DNA of 64,000 nt, taken from NCBI GenBank assembly GCA_022826825.1, contig JAJDUD010000028.1:62001-126000 (forward strand). The letters run 5' to 3'. The notes beneath the pieces are model-generated. The model was not told the origin of the DNA. It worked only from the letters and a program-made list of their open reading frames with translations, and did no database searches. The position numbers were made by a program, and so were the translations under genes. Source of the DNA: Acidobacteriota bacterium (GTDB lineage Bacteria > Acidobacteriota > Vicinamibacteria > Marinacidobacterales > Marinacidobacteraceae). Shown in pieces: positions 44,907 through 53,595 of this stretch. How positions within the stretch are numbered: position 1 is the stretch's first letter; every line of letters begins with the position of its first letter.

Positions 44907-45096
44907 GGCGACGCCATCAGGGCGCTCGGCCGACCCGCAGGGCTGCATTTTCACAGCCACTGGCCGGCACCCCTCGCCGAGTCCGCGTTTTCGTGCTCCG
45001 CCGGGAGTTGCCGAAGGTTCGCTGTGCTACATACAACACATCTATCCTCTTCGGGTTACGTTTTGGTTAGAGCGGAAACTGTGCGACGATCGCCCT

Positions 45097-46062
45097 GTGG
45101 ATCGCGCGGAGTCTGTTCGCCCCGACTGGGTCTCCGACGATCTCTTCCCGTTCGAGAGCAGGTTCTTTGCGACTCCCTCAGGCCAGGAGATGCACTTCGT
45201 GGACGAGGGCTGCGGTAACCCGATCGTCTTCGTCCATGGGAACCCGAGCTGGTCCTTCGAATTCCGCCACCTGATCAAGGCGCTTCGTTCCGATGTTCGC
45301 TGTATCGCGCCCGACCACATCGGCTTTGGCCTCTCGGCGCGGAGCACCTCTTCCGAGGACCATCACCCTCAAACCCACGCACGGAACCTGGCGGCGCTCC
45401 TCGATCACCTCGAACTCCGGGACATCACCCTGTTTATGTCGGATTGGGGCGGACCCATCGGCCTGGATTTCGCCCGCAGGCATCCGGCGCGGGTCCGGCG
45501 CCTCGTGGTCTCGAACACCTGGTGCTGGCCGGTCGGCGGCGACCTCCACTTCCGGTCGTTTTCCTTCTTCATGTCGAGCCCGCTCGGGCAGTACCTCGTC
45601 CGGCGCCGCGACTTCTTCGTAGATGGGCTCATGCCGATGGCGGTCGGCGACCGGAGCGTGCTCACGCCCGAAGTCATGGAGCACTACCGGAACGCGCAGC
45701 CGGACCCCGAGGCGCGCCGGGCCAGCGCCGCGCTGCCCGGCTACCTCGTGGGAGCGCACGATTGGCTCGACTCGATCTGGAAGGAGCACGCCCGCTTCGC
45801 GGACAAGCCGGTGCTCATCCTGTGGGGGCTCAAGGACCTGGCGTTTCGCAGGACGGAACTCGACCGGTGGGCGTCCGCCATGTGGGACTACGAACGCCAC
45901 GAGTTCAAGGAGTGTGGACACTTCCTGGCGGAAGAGGCGCCGGACGAGGTCGTCCTGGCGCTCCGCGCGTTCCTGCGGCGAAACCAGGTTGCCCGGCGCC
46001 ACCCGGACGCCGCTGCGGGGTCAGCCCGATCGAGCGGCGCGCCTCCGCCGTCGTCTGATTAA
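45097..46062 (+). CDS. haloalkane-dehalogenase-like alpha/beta hydrolase
   Basis: 321 aa from the GTG before 'DRAESVRPDWVSDDLFPF'; the 461-aa track ORF extends back through repeat sequence. The oxyanion/halide Asn is in 'FVHGNPSWSFEF' (about residue 48). The nucleophile is Asp in 'LFMSDWGGPIGLDF' with the adjacent halide-binding Trp, the acid is in 'ILWGLKDLAF', and the catalytic His is in 'ECGHFLAEEAPDEV'. An all-helical cap lies between. This set matches haloalkane dehalogenases, though family members can act on other substrates. The C-terminus overlaps the convergent DUF167 gene by 42 bases. Confidence 0.85.
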   Translation: MDRAESVRPDWVSDDLFPFESRFFATPSGQEMHFVDEGCGNPIVFVHGNPSWSFEFRHLIKALRSDVRCIAPDHIGFGLSARSTSSEDHHPQTHARNLAALLDHLELRDITLFMSDWGGPIGLDFARRHPARVRRLVVSNTWCWPVGGDLHFRSFSFFMSSPLGQYLVRRRDFFVDGLMPMAVGDRSVLTPEVMEHYRNAQPDPEARRASAALPGYLVGAHDWLDSIWKEHARFADKPVLILWGLKDLAFRRTELDRWASAMWDYERHEFKECGHFLAEEAPDEVVLALRAFLRRNQVARRHPDAAAGSARSSGAPPPSSD

Positions 46063-46401
46063 CCCGTGGCGAGAGCGCCAGCGGCGGCCCCCCGGCTTCA
46101 GGGGTTGCCCGGACGGTAGCCGTCGAATCCGCTCCTCGACCTCGGCCTCGGTGCAGCCCCCGACCCGAACCAGTTTCTTGGGATGGGAGGTTCCGGCGAC
46201 GATCTGAACCGCGTCGCGCGGCACTCCGAGCCGGTCGGCGAGGAGCGTGACCAGGCGGGCGTTCGCCCTGCCGCGCTCGGGGGGAGGGGAGACGTAGGCC
46301 TTGATCCTCCCGTCCTTCAGTCGCGCGAGCCGCTCGGTAGATGACCGCGGGCGGACCCACACCTGCAGGGTGACCCCGTCGAGGGAACCCGGTTCCGGCA
46401 C
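46021..46401 (-). CDS. DUF167 (YggU) family protein
   Basis: 126 aa. 'VTLQVWVRPRSSTERLARLKDGRIKAYVSPPPE' in parts, then 'GRANARLVTLLADRLGVP' and 'VQIVAGTSHPKKLVRV', are the DUF167 pattern almost end to end. The usual domain is about 75-95 residues. Here an Arg-rich tail of about 25 residues follows ('SRHGLIRRRRRRAARSG'), encoded where the gene overlaps the convergent hydrolase gene. Small alpha/beta protein of unknown function. A degraded piece of the same DNA recurs at 47070-47128. Confidence 0.85.
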   Translation of the reverse strand: MPEPGSLDGVTLQVWVRPRSSTERLARLKDGRIKAYVSPPPERGRANARLVTLLADRLGVPRDAVQIVAGTSHPKKLVRVGGCTEAEVEERIRRLPSGQPLKPGGRRWRSRHGLIRRRRRRAARSG

Positions 46402-46477
46402 GCCGGAAATTGTAGAGGAGCGGCTTTTTCTTCAAGGATTCACCGGTCATCGGGGTAGGCGCGCCGCCACTTCGCTC

Positions 46478-46531
46478 CGACTTTTCCACATTGGCGCCGA
46501 AAGTGGGAAGAAATGGTCCTGAATCTCGTCT
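46478..46531 (+). promoter_or_regulatory. 54-bp conserved leader, copy A
   Basis: Begins CGACTTTTCCACATTG and ends near GAATCTCGTCT, about 50 bases before the ATG of the coiled-coil gene at 46581. The same block, equal length without gaps, lies before the paralogous gene at 52787. The first 16 bases are identical in both, and GGGAA.AAA and GAAT..CGTCT are also kept. Could be a shared promoter or 5' leader. Confidence 0.5.
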
Positions 46532-46580
46532 GTGCATGGAGAGAGGGCGCCCGACCGGATTGCGCCCCCGGAGCAACCCC

Positions 46581-47054
46581 ATGCCGGATATGTCAGAGAA
46601 CCCCACCGAGCCCGGGGGACGAGGGCCGTCTCATGCGACCCCGCGGGCAGCACGCTCCTCGAGCCGGGAGCGCCCGGAGCAGGGCGGCGCACCCCCGATA
46701 CCGCCCAAGGCGGGGGCTCTCTTCCGCGCGCTATTGAAGGCGGGATGCGATATGGACACCGCCTATACTGCGGCGGAAGAGGCGAAGCGAATGGCCGGCG
46801 AGAACGTGATGGCGCGGATCGACGCGACGCTGACACGCCTTGCCGACGACGTGGGAAAGCTGGCGACAAAGGTCGACAAACTGTCCGAAAAGGTGGACCG
46901 GCACGGGGAGATCCTTGCGGATCACGGCACCAAGCTGGAGGTTCTCGCGGTCCGGATGGACGGGCTGCAGAGAGAAATGCGCCTCATGTGGGGCGCGCTC
47001 GGGGCTCTGGTCACCGTCCTGGGTCTGGTCTTCACCCTCCTGTTCTCGCGCTGA
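46581..47054 (+). CDS. coiled-coil protein with C-terminal membrane anchor (paralogue 1)
   Basis: 157 aa from the ATG of 'MPDMSENPTEPGG', GGAG nine bases upstream. A disordered Pro/Arg-rich N-terminus to about residue 50; then 'ALFRALLKAGCDMDTAYTAAEEAKRMAGE', a helical hairpin; then a heptad-repeat coiled coil (about 85-130: 'DDVGKLATKVDKLSEKVDRH', 'TKLEVLAVRMDGLQREM'). One C-terminal transmembrane helix 'GALGALVTVLGLVFTLLF' ends with 'SR'. A tail-anchored coiled coil of this type recalls CCDC90-like or phage XhlA-like proteins, but no family can be fixed. The gene at 52787 has the same plan and leader. Confidence 0.68.
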   Translation: MPDMSENPTEPGGRGPSHATPRAARSSSRERPEQGGAPPIPPKAGALFRALLKAGCDMDTAYTAAEEAKRMAGENVMARIDATLTRLADDVGKLATKVDKLSEKVDRHGEILADHGTKLEVLAVRMDGLQREMRLMWGALGALVTVLGLVFTLLFSR

Positions 47055-47069
47055 GGGACGGCGCGATCC

Positions 47070-47128
47070 GGCGGGCGTTGGCCCTGCCGCGCTGGGGAGA
47101 CGTAGGCGCGAATCCGCCTGTCCTTAGG
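47070..47128. repeat. degraded duplicate of a DUF167 gene segment
   Basis: GGCGGGCGTTGGCCCTGCCG, then GGGGAGACGTAGGC and CTGTCCTTAGG match, in the same order and direction, 46254-46319 inside the DUF167 gene (which has GGCGGGCGTTCGCCCTGCCG, GGGGAGACGTAGGC, CCGTCCTTCAG) with small deletions. The two copies bracket the leader and coiled-coil gene as direct repeats. Confidence 0.6.
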
Positions 47129-47295
47129 CCCCCCGACCCACTCACGGGAAGAGCCGGGAGAGACGCAACCAGTAGCGCCGTGGCGTGCATGCGGGAGCCG
47201 TCAGAGCGCGGCAACACTTGATCGGAGCGGCGTAACTTACACTTCGTTACGCTGGCTTACTGCGCCTCTGATGCGCGGAACAGCAAACCTTGACC

Positions 47296-48228
47296 ATGCA
47301 GGGATACGTCGCGGTTACCGACTACGGCTGGTATGAGCATCTGTCGCGGCAGGCCTTCTGGAGCGAGGTCAACTTCTGGCGTCCTTCCGCACGCGCCGGG
47401 TTCCGGGGCGCGCCGGGCACTCCCTTCTTCTTCAAGCTCAAGCACCCGCACAACGCGGTGTGTGGTTTCGGACAGGTCAACCGCTACGCGCCACTTCCGG
47501 AGTGGCTGGCGTGGGAGTGCTTCGGGGAAGGGAACGGAGCGCCTTCCTACGGGGCCATGAAAGCCCGGTTGCAGAGAATCCGAGCCCGAAGGAGTTCCAG
47601 TGATACCGGCGGCATCGGCTGTATTGTGCTGAGCAATGCAGTCTTCTTTCCGAGCAATTTCTGGATTCCGCAGCCCGTGGACTGGTCTGCGAACAACCTG
47701 ACGAGCAAGCGGTACGACCTTTCGCGAGACGAGGGACACCGCATCTGGAAGGCTTGCATGCGGCACGTGGCGGACCTCGGCGACGTGGGCTACTGGCCAG
47801 CGGATGCTCCAGGGGAAAGCCTCGCGCGCTATGGCAAGGGGCAGCTCGTGACGCCGCGGTTGGGTCAGGGGACTTTCCGCATCGCGGTCGCGGACGCGTA
47901 CGGCGGTGCTTGCGCTGTCACCGGAGAACACTCCTTGCCCGCCCTCGAAGCAGCGCATATCAGACCCTATGCTGATGCCGGACCGCACAAGATTTCGAAC
48001 GGACTGCTACTGCGCGCGGACCTACACCGTCTGCTCGATCAAGGTTACGTGACTGTCACGCGTGATTGGCGGCTGGAGGTGAGTCCCCGACTGCGCACTG
48101 ACTATGAGAATGGCCGCAGTTACTACCCGCACCACGGCCGAGGCATTGCGGTTCCTGACGATCCCGGATGTCGACCAGGAGAGGATTTCCTCCGCTGGCA
48201 TAACGACAACGTTTACCTTGGCGGATAG
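47296..48228 (+). CDS. HNH endonuclease-domain protein
   Basis: 310 aa from the ATG of 'MQGYVAVTDYGWYEHLS', the usual opening of this family; a TTG six bases earlier is less likely. The N-terminal half has 'VNFWRPSARAGFRGAPGTPF' and 'PSYGAMKARLQRI', seen in restriction-like HNH proteins. The C-terminal HNH_2-type nuclease domain reads 'ACAVTGEHSLPALEAAHIRP', then 'NGLLLRADLHRLLDQGYV', giving the His/Asn/His set. Likely a DNA endonuclease, possibly a solitary restriction enzyme; no methyltransferase is beside it. Upstream bases are less GC-rich than average, which may mark its promoter. Confidence 0.85.
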   Translation: MQGYVAVTDYGWYEHLSRQAFWSEVNFWRPSARAGFRGAPGTPFFFKLKHPHNAVCGFGQVNRYAPLPEWLAWECFGEGNGAPSYGAMKARLQRIRARRSSSDTGGIGCIVLSNAVFFPSNFWIPQPVDWSANNLTSKRYDLSRDEGHRIWKACMRHVADLGDVGYWPADAPGESLARYGKGQLVTPRLGQGTFRIAVADAYGGACAVTGEHSLPALEAAHIRPYADAGPHKISNGLLLRADLHRLLDQGYVTVTRDWRLEVSPRLRTDYENGRSYYPHHGRGIAVPDDPGCRPGEDFLRWHNDNVYLGG

Positions 48229-48307
48229 GTCGGACGCCGGACGCGTTGTGACGTCGCGTTAGCGGTCGCTTAGACCCAGCAAGTAGCGCCGTCACCGCCA
48301 GCGGCAC

Positions 48308-48338
48308 GCGTGCCGGCCGGAGGCCGGCGTTCCAAGCC
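48308..48338 (+). repeat. single REP-like hairpin
   Basis: GCGTGCCGGCCGGAGGCCGG continuing to CGTTCCAAGCC; a GCCGGCC/GGCCGGC stem with GGA loop. Same flanking words as the ends of the 44.7 kb element (GCGTGCC...GGCGTTCC.AGCC). It is the main recognisable thing in the gap 48229-48358. Confidence 0.65.
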
Positions 48339-48358
48339 GTACTGGCCGCTCCGCACCC

Positions 48359-51300
48359 CTACTCCTCCTCCTCGCTCTCCTCGGGCGGCCGCGGCCGATC
48401 CAGGCGGATCGACACGCCGCCGAAGAACTCGCTGGTGTTCCGGTTGACCTTGTGATCGCCGTCCAGCAGGTACTGCAGGACCGCGGTGTCCCAGGCGAGT
48501 CCCGCTGACGCCACGACCTTCATCCAGTCGCCGTAAGCCGGCTCGTCGGGCGCCTCGGTGCCGGCAGCCCAGATGGTGATCTTGGGGTCCCAGCCGCGCC
48601 CGGCTCCGCGGCCCGGTGTGCTCGCGCGGCGGCCCTTGATGGGCATCTGGATGTTCACGCCGTTGTGGAGGTCCATATGGAACACCTCCGGTTCGAACTG
48701 CATTCCGTAGCGGCGGTAGCGGTCGTAGGTTCGCCGGTTCATCGCCGCCACCAGGCTCGTGTCCTGGATGGCGTTCGTGATGTAGCCGCGGATCTTGAGC
48801 GCCGCGGCCTTGTGCCGGGGGAACTCGGGGTCGTCGATCACGTCGAAGCCGGGCATGAACCAGCCCTTGTTGAACCCCCAGTTCCGCTCGGTGCGCCGGC
48901 CGGCCCGGACCAGGCCGCTGAACTCGCTGAAGAGCTGGACGAGCTGGTGCGCCGGGTAGCCGTGCGGGTTCAGGAAGATGTCCGGGAGCCACATCCGCCA
49001 CAGGCGGGGCCGGACCTCCGCCTCCGGATAGATCGGCATCGGCTGGTCGGCATCCGTCGTGGAGTCGATCCCGAGGGATCCCCAGTAGCCGGCGTGCAGG
49101 ATGTGCTCCCGGTTGATCTGGTGCATGTCCCAGGCGAGCTGGGCGCCGTCGGGGTTCTGCATCGGGTGGAAGACGATGTTCACCTTGTCGAGGTTCTTCT
49201 TCCGTTCGGGGTCGGTGAGCAGCATCTCGGCCAGCCGCAGCACGTGCGAGGTCGAGGAGACCTCGTTGGCGTGCTGCCGGGCGCTGTAGAGGATGGTCGG
49301 CTTCAGCAGACTCGCCTTTCGTTGCGACCAGTGCGAGGAGTCCATGGGCGGCATCAGGTCCATCGCCCAGGTGGACTGGCCCAGGTAGCTCTCGCCGACC
49401 TGGTAAACGGTGGCCTCGGGGAACTCGGACATCCTCGCCAGGATCCCGTAGGACTCGGCGGGAGAGATCGGGGAGTCCCACTGCACGAGCTGGTCGTCGT
49501 TCCCGGTCGCGTCCCGGAAGGTCATGATGTCCGGGAAGGGAGGCGGCGCCCCGTTCGCCGCCAGGGTCGCCACCCGCTCCGTGTCCGACCCGTAGCCCCA
49601 GTCCCAGGCGGCGGCGATCTCCAGCTCGCCGAGCCCCGCGAACGCCAGCTCGTCCGCATAGAGGCCGGCGCCGCGCAGTCCGGCGAGCAGATCCAGCACT
49701 CCGGCGACCTGCGCGGCGGACATGATCCGCTCGTCGGCGTCGTCCTCACCGTGGCGTTCCACGTAGTAGTCCCGCTCATCCTCGTCCGTGTCCACCTTCA
49801 CCCACAGCCGGAGGCTGTCGAGCCCGGTGTTTCCGGCGCTCACCCGCGCCGTCATCGCCTTCGGCCGGCCCACCTCCACCTTGGGGATGTTCCGCCGCAC
49901 GGTTCCGGTTCGTCCGTCGGTCGTCGTGTAGTCCACCACGATCGCCGGGCGGCTGGTCTTGAACCCCGTGAAGAGGATGTGCGCGGTCCCCGGGGTGCCG
50001 TCGGTCTTCCCCCGCATCTCGGGAATCACCCGGCCGCCGTAGGTCAGTTCCGTTCCCAGCGAGTTCCGTCCCATGTGGCGCAGGAAGGAGTGGGTCACGA
50101 AGTAGATGTCCTCGTGCATCGCGTCGTGGGTGGACTCGATCTCCTGTTCCACCCCCAGGAGGCGCTCCGGTTCCGAGAGCGAGAGCACCACCTTCAACTG
50201 GCCGAAGTACGGCGCGTCCACGGGCCCCCGCGGTTTCCCCTCGTGGAGCTCCATGATGGTGTCGTAGACGCGGGCCAGGGTGTCCGACTGGTAGTGGTCC
50301 CAGAACGCCTCGGCGTCCATGCGGATCCGCTCGTCCACCACGGTTTCCCCGTCAACTTCGGCGGTGATCTGGCCGGTGGTGACCTGGATCAGTTCGTAGT
50401 CGGGATACCGGTCGAAGAACGGCCGGGAAACGACCCGCGGCTCGAACGTCTCGTTCAGCAGGACCTCCCCGTCCGCGCCCTCGGCCACGATCTGGTACGC
50501 GGGAGCATCCTGCTCCGTGCGCAACTCGAACCCCACGTCCCCCAGGTCGAGCGCCAGCGCCTCGGCCATGATCTCGTCGGCGGGGAACATGGCGTGCTGC
50601 CAGCGCAGCGGGGTGTGCATCGCCTGCTGCGGCCAGTCCGGGGGCGGCCGGTGCTCGCGGAAGAGCAGCCGGACGCGCGCCGTGGGCGTCCCGCTCTCGC
50701 GGAGCTCCAGCAGCCGGGGCAGGACCACTTCCTCGATCCAGCTATAGCCCTGCCGGTAGGCGGAGAGGACCACCACGTCGCCGTCGGACACCGAGGCTCC
50801 CCGGCCGCGGAGGTCGGCCACCAACTCGTCGCGGAGCGAGTGGCGCACGGCGGCCGGTTCGCTCAGGGCGACCATGACCCGGACCCGGTCACCCCGGCCG
50901 ACCGCCGGCAGCAGCTGGTCCTGCACGATCCCCCGGAACTCCTCGACCTCGGAGGGCACCGCGAACTCCTCCTCGTGGATGACGGCCGCGTTGTCCACGT
51001 TCCGGTCATCGAGTTCGACCGTCGCGTCACCGAGGCCGAGGCGCTCGGCCGCCGCGGCGACGAAGTCGTCGAGCCCCGGTGCCGGGTCCTTCACCGAGAG
51101 CAGGATCTTCGAGCTCTCGATCCCGAGATGGGAGATCTCCGCGGCGATCCGTTCCAGCTTGTAGAGCGCCGCCGCCGCCTGCCCGCCGGGGCTCCGCTGC
51201 GTGAGGAACTTCCAGGTGTTGAACTCGACGGCGTCCACCGTGGGGTGGTCCTTCATGCGGTTCGCGGCGTCGAGGTGAGGCAGTCCCACGGCGGTCTGGT

Positions 51301-52483
51301 AGAGCGCTCGGGACAGCCCGGCCTGGTCGCCTCCGGTGATCGCGAGCGCCGGCTTCTTGCCGAACGCCTCCGGAATCACGCCGACGAAACCCTCGCCGGC
51401 TCCGAGGTCCGGTATCGCAAGGTCGGCGAGCAGCGGGTTCTCGCCGGCGGTGCCGATCACCACCAGGGTCGGGGCCTTGTCCGGTTCGTCGACATCGCCC
51501 GCGGCGGCCGCGACCGGGAAGTCCATCCCGGAGGACTCGAGGCCCAGCCGGGCGGCCAGCGCGACCGTACCCCCGGGATCTTCGGCGGTCACCGCCAGCC
51601 GCGAGTCGAGCCGGTCCGGGATGCGGTCGCCGTTCGAGTCACCCAGCAGCCCGTCGGGTTCGTAGAGGACGGCGAGCCCGAGGTCGTCCTTGGCGCCGGA
51701 ACCGGGCCGGCCCGGAACGGGTCCGGGCTCCGCGGTGGCGGGGTCGTGGCTGACCGACGCCTCGGACTCGCCGCCGTCGTGCGCGGCGACCACCCGCAGG
51801 GTGGCGAGGCTGTCGAAGCGCAGGTCGTTACCGGCGGATTCCACGGCCGCGGTGATGGCGTTCGCGGCGGCGGCGTCGGCCGCGCTCACCCGCACTTCGG
51901 CGGCGGCCAGCGCGTTCGCACCGGCTTCCACCTCGACCCGCACGGTGTGCGCGGCGCCCGCCGCGTCTCCGGCGGCGCTCATCACCGCCGCCTCGACGTC
52001 CCTGAGGGACTCGCCGTCCATGCGGAAGACGTGCGGCGCCCGGGAGGCGAGCCACGCGGCGGCGGCGGCGAGGCCGGCGTCGTCACCGCCGCGGACCCCG
52101 ACGATCACGGAGTCTCCCGCGGTGTGGAGTTCCACGGCGCCCCGTCCGGCGGCGAGATCGCCCATCCCGGACATCCCGAGCCGGGACAGCGCCTCGTCGC
52201 CCACGGCGATCTCCATCTCCGCGTCGGTGGGCATCGGGAGGTCGAGCGCCAGGGTCTCGAAACCGAGCCGGGCGGCGAGGTCGGCGGCGATCGCGACCTG
52301 GGCCGCCGTGGGGGAGCCCGGCAGCACGACCCGGGCGTTCAGCCGGTCGGCGACGCCGTCCCCGTTCGTGTCGGAAACGGCTCCGCCCAGCGCGTAGAGC
52401 GCGGCGAGCGACTCCGGCTGCGCGGCCGCGGGGGCGGCGGCGAGCACAACGGCAAGACTGAAGACAACGGCAGAAGAACGCAC
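48359..52483 (-). CDS. large secreted M14-family zinc carboxypeptidase
   Basis: 1,374 aa, far above the 300-450 of simple M14 enzymes. Signal peptide 'AVVFSLAVVLAAAPAAAQ'. Two N-terminal units each open with a calcium-loop-like motif: 'DTNGDGVADRLNARVVL' (about 38) and 'DSNGDRIPDRLDSRLAV' (about 283). A long middle region of mixed beta structure follows, then the peptidase domain near the C-terminus: 'YSARQHANEVSSTSH' (HxxE zinc ligands, about 1070), 'FHPMQNPDGAQLAWD' and 'LNPHGYPAHQLVQ' (third zinc ligand). The tail is acidic ('PPEESEEEE'). It probably degrades peptides outside the cytoplasm. The start is preceded by AGGAGG-like sequence on the minus strand. Confidence 0.88.
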   Translation of the reverse strand: MRSSAVVFSLAVVLAAAPAAAQPESLAALYALGGAVSDTNGDGVADRLNARVVLPGSPTAAQVAIAADLAARLGFETLALDLPMPTDAEMEIAVGDEALSRLGMSGMGDLAAGRGAVELHTAGDSVIVGVRGGDDAGLAAAAAWLASRAPHVFRMDGESLRDVEAAVMSAAGDAAGAAHTVRVEVEAGANALAAAEVRVSAADAAAANAITAAVESAGNDLRFDSLATLRVVAAHDGGESEASVSHDPATAEPGPVPGRPGSGAKDDLGLAVLYEPDGLLGDSNGDRIPDRLDSRLAVTAEDPGGTVALAARLGLESSGMDFPVAAAAGDVDEPDKAPTLVVIGTAGENPLLADLAIPDLGAGEGFVGVIPEAFGKKPALAITGGDQAGLSRALYQTAVGLPHLDAANRMKDHPTVDAVEFNTWKFLTQRSPGGQAAAALYKLERIAAEISHLGIESSKILLSVKDPAPGLDDFVAAAAERLGLGDATVELDDRNVDNAAVIHEEEFAVPSEVEEFRGIVQDQLLPAVGRGDRVRVMVALSEPAAVRHSLRDELVADLRGRGASVSDGDVVVLSAYRQGYSWIEEVVLPRLLELRESGTPTARVRLLFREHRPPPDWPQQAMHTPLRWQHAMFPADEIMAEALALDLGDVGFELRTEQDAPAYQIVAEGADGEVLLNETFEPRVVSRPFFDRYPDYELIQVTTGQITAEVDGETVVDERIRMDAEAFWDHYQSDTLARVYDTIMELHEGKPRGPVDAPYFGQLKVVLSLSEPERLLGVEQEIESTHDAMHEDIYFVTHSFLRHMGRNSLGTELTYGGRVIPEMRGKTDGTPGTAHILFTGFKTSRPAIVVDYTTTDGRTGTVRRNIPKVEVGRPKAMTARVSAGNTGLDSLRLWVKVDTDEDERDYYVERHGEDDADERIMSAAQVAGVLDLLAGLRGAGLYADELAFAGLGELEIAAAWDWGYGSDTERVATLAANGAPPPFPDIMTFRDATGNDDQLVQWDSPISPAESYGILARMSEFPEATVYQVGESYLGQSTWAMDLMPPMDSSHWSQRKASLLKPTILYSARQHANEVSSTSHVLRLAEMLLTDPERKKNLDKVNIVFHPMQNPDGAQLAWDMHQINREHILHAGYWGSLGIDSTTDADQPMPIYPEAEVRPRLWRMWLPDIFLNPHGYPAHQLVQLFSEFSGLVRAGRRTERNWGFNKGWFMPGFDVIDDPEFPRHKAAALKIRGYITNAIQDTSLVAAMNRRTYDRYRRYGMQFEPEVFHMDLHNGVNIQMPIKGRRASTPGRGAGRGWDPKITIWAAGTEAPDEPAYGDWMKVVASAGLAWDTAVLQYLLDGDHKVNRNTSEFFGGVSIRLDRPRPPEESEEEE

Positions 52484-52574
52484 TTCACAGCCTCCTTCCC
52501 AATCGGAGAACCGGGGAACCGCCCATTGTAGGGGGTGGGTGCGCGCGCCTCGGACGGTGCCTCTTCAGCCCGTC

Positions 52575-52668
52575 AGCTTCGTGCGCCGGAGTCCGCTGGG
52601 CGCAAGCTCCCCGCATTCGTAGGGCCGGCAGGCGGAAGCGCCCCGCATTTGCCGGGCCGGGCCGGCGC
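52575..52668. repeat. 32-bp tandem repeats, short array (about 3 units)
   Basis: Two full 32-bp units from 52605 (AGCTCCCCGCATTCGTAGGG..., then AGCGCCCCGCATTTGCCGGG...) after one degenerate 30-bp unit. Same family as the arrays at 53286 and 53822. It lies between the M14 gene and the coiled-coil gene, just before the 54-bp leader. Confidence 0.7.
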
Positions 52669-52678
52669 TCCTTCGCTT

Positions 52679-52732
52679 CGACTTTTCCACATTGCATGCG
52701 GGAACGGGAAAAAACGGGTCGGAATTCCGTCT
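52679..52732 (+). promoter_or_regulatory. 54-bp conserved leader, copy B
   Basis: CGACTTTTCCACATTG at its start and GGAATTCCGTCT at its end, ungapped against copy A at 46478-46531. It ends 54 bases before the ATG of the second coiled-coil gene. The match continues a few bases upstream (CTTCGCTTCGACTT). Confidence 0.5.
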
Positions 52733-52786
52733 AGGGAATTAGAGGACGACGATGGGTCCTCCCCTGCATCCACCAAGGAGCCCTCG

Positions 52787-53206
52787 ATGCCCACCCACCC
52801 CCCGCTGCAACCCTCAGCCCCCGAGTCATCCAGAAAGCCGGCCCAATCACCGGCGGACGCCCATCTATCCGGTCCGGGCGCTCCTGCCGCGAAACCGGCT
52901 CGGGAAGGCACGCTGTTCCATCTGCTCGTGGAGCGCGGATGGGATCCCGAGCTCGCCCATACTGCGGACCAGCGGGTACACACCATGACTTCGAAGATCG
53001 CTGCCGCCGGCCTGCAGCCGGTGCTGGCGGAGCTCCGGCAGATCCGCGAGAGCATGGCCTCGAATCTGGACAAGACCGAGACCAACCTGCGGCGTGAGAT
53101 GGCGGAGCGCGAGGCCCGGCTCATCAAGTGGATGTTCGGGGCGATGCTGGCGCAGACGGCGGTCATCGTCGGATTCGTGGTCGGAGTGGTGCCCCTCCTG
53201 AAGTAG
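52787..53206 (+). CDS. coiled-coil protein with C-terminal membrane anchor (paralogue 2)
   Basis: 139 aa; ATG preceded by CAAGGAG at good spacing. Disordered Pro/Ser-rich N-terminus to about residue 42; 'TLFHLLVERGWDPELAHTAD' takes the place of 'ALFRALLKAGCDMDTAYTAA' in the gene at 46581. Then come a helical coiled coil (about 65-110: 'LAELRQIRESMASNLDKTET', 'LRREMAEREARLIKW') and a single C-terminal helix 'QTAVIVGFVVGVVPLL' ending in Lys. Architecture and leader are shared with paralogue 1; sequence identity is low outside the short motif. 32-bp repeat arrays lie on both sides. Confidence 0.68.
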   Translation: MPTHPPLQPSAPESSRKPAQSPADAHLSGPGAPAAKPAREGTLFHLLVERGWDPELAHTADQRVHTMTSKIAAAGLQPVLAELRQIRESMASNLDKTETNLRREMAEREARLIKWMFGAMLAQTAVIVGFVVGVVPLLK

Positions 53207-53285
53207 CCGCTTCCGCCCGTCCAAGGCACGGAGTCCCGGAGCCGGTTGGTCCGAGTCTTGGCCGTTGGCCGAGACGGAGGGCGGC

Positions 53286-53509
53286 AGCTCCCCGCATTCG
53301 CGACGCCGGTGGGCGCGAGCTCCCCGCATTGACGAGGCCGATGAGCACAAGCTCCCCGCACTGGCAGCGCCGGTGGGCGCAAGCTCCCCGCACTGATGGG
53401 GCCGGTGAGCGTCAGCTCCCCGCACTCGCGGGGCCGGTGAAGGTCAGCTCCCCGCATTCGCGGGGCCGGTGGGGATCAGCTCCCCGCATTCGGGGGGCCG
53501 GCGGGCGTC
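53286..53509. repeat. 32-bp tandem repeat array, family 1, seven units
   Basis: Seven contiguous 32-base units each beginning AGCTCCCCGCA(T/C)T and continuing through a variable four to six bases to GCCGGTGxG. There are no unique spacers. The units start at 53286 and every 32 bases after, with no indels. Confidence 0.85.
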
Positions 53510-53595
53510 AGCTTCTTTCCCGCTGTCAAGCGACATCTAAAACTGGGCCACCCCCCGCGGGTCGGACCAGAAGGTGTGGGGTGAGTCGGGGACTT

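Noticed and set aside
44677-45096. N-terminal extension of the haloalkane-dehalogenase-like protein
   Set aside because: It reads through the inverted hairpin element and has no family match; the protein family starts near the GTG at 45097.
46482-46490. DnaA-box-like TTTTCCACA in the 54-bp leaders
   Set aside because: One site per leader, no cluster and no replication genes nearby; more simply part of the shared leader.
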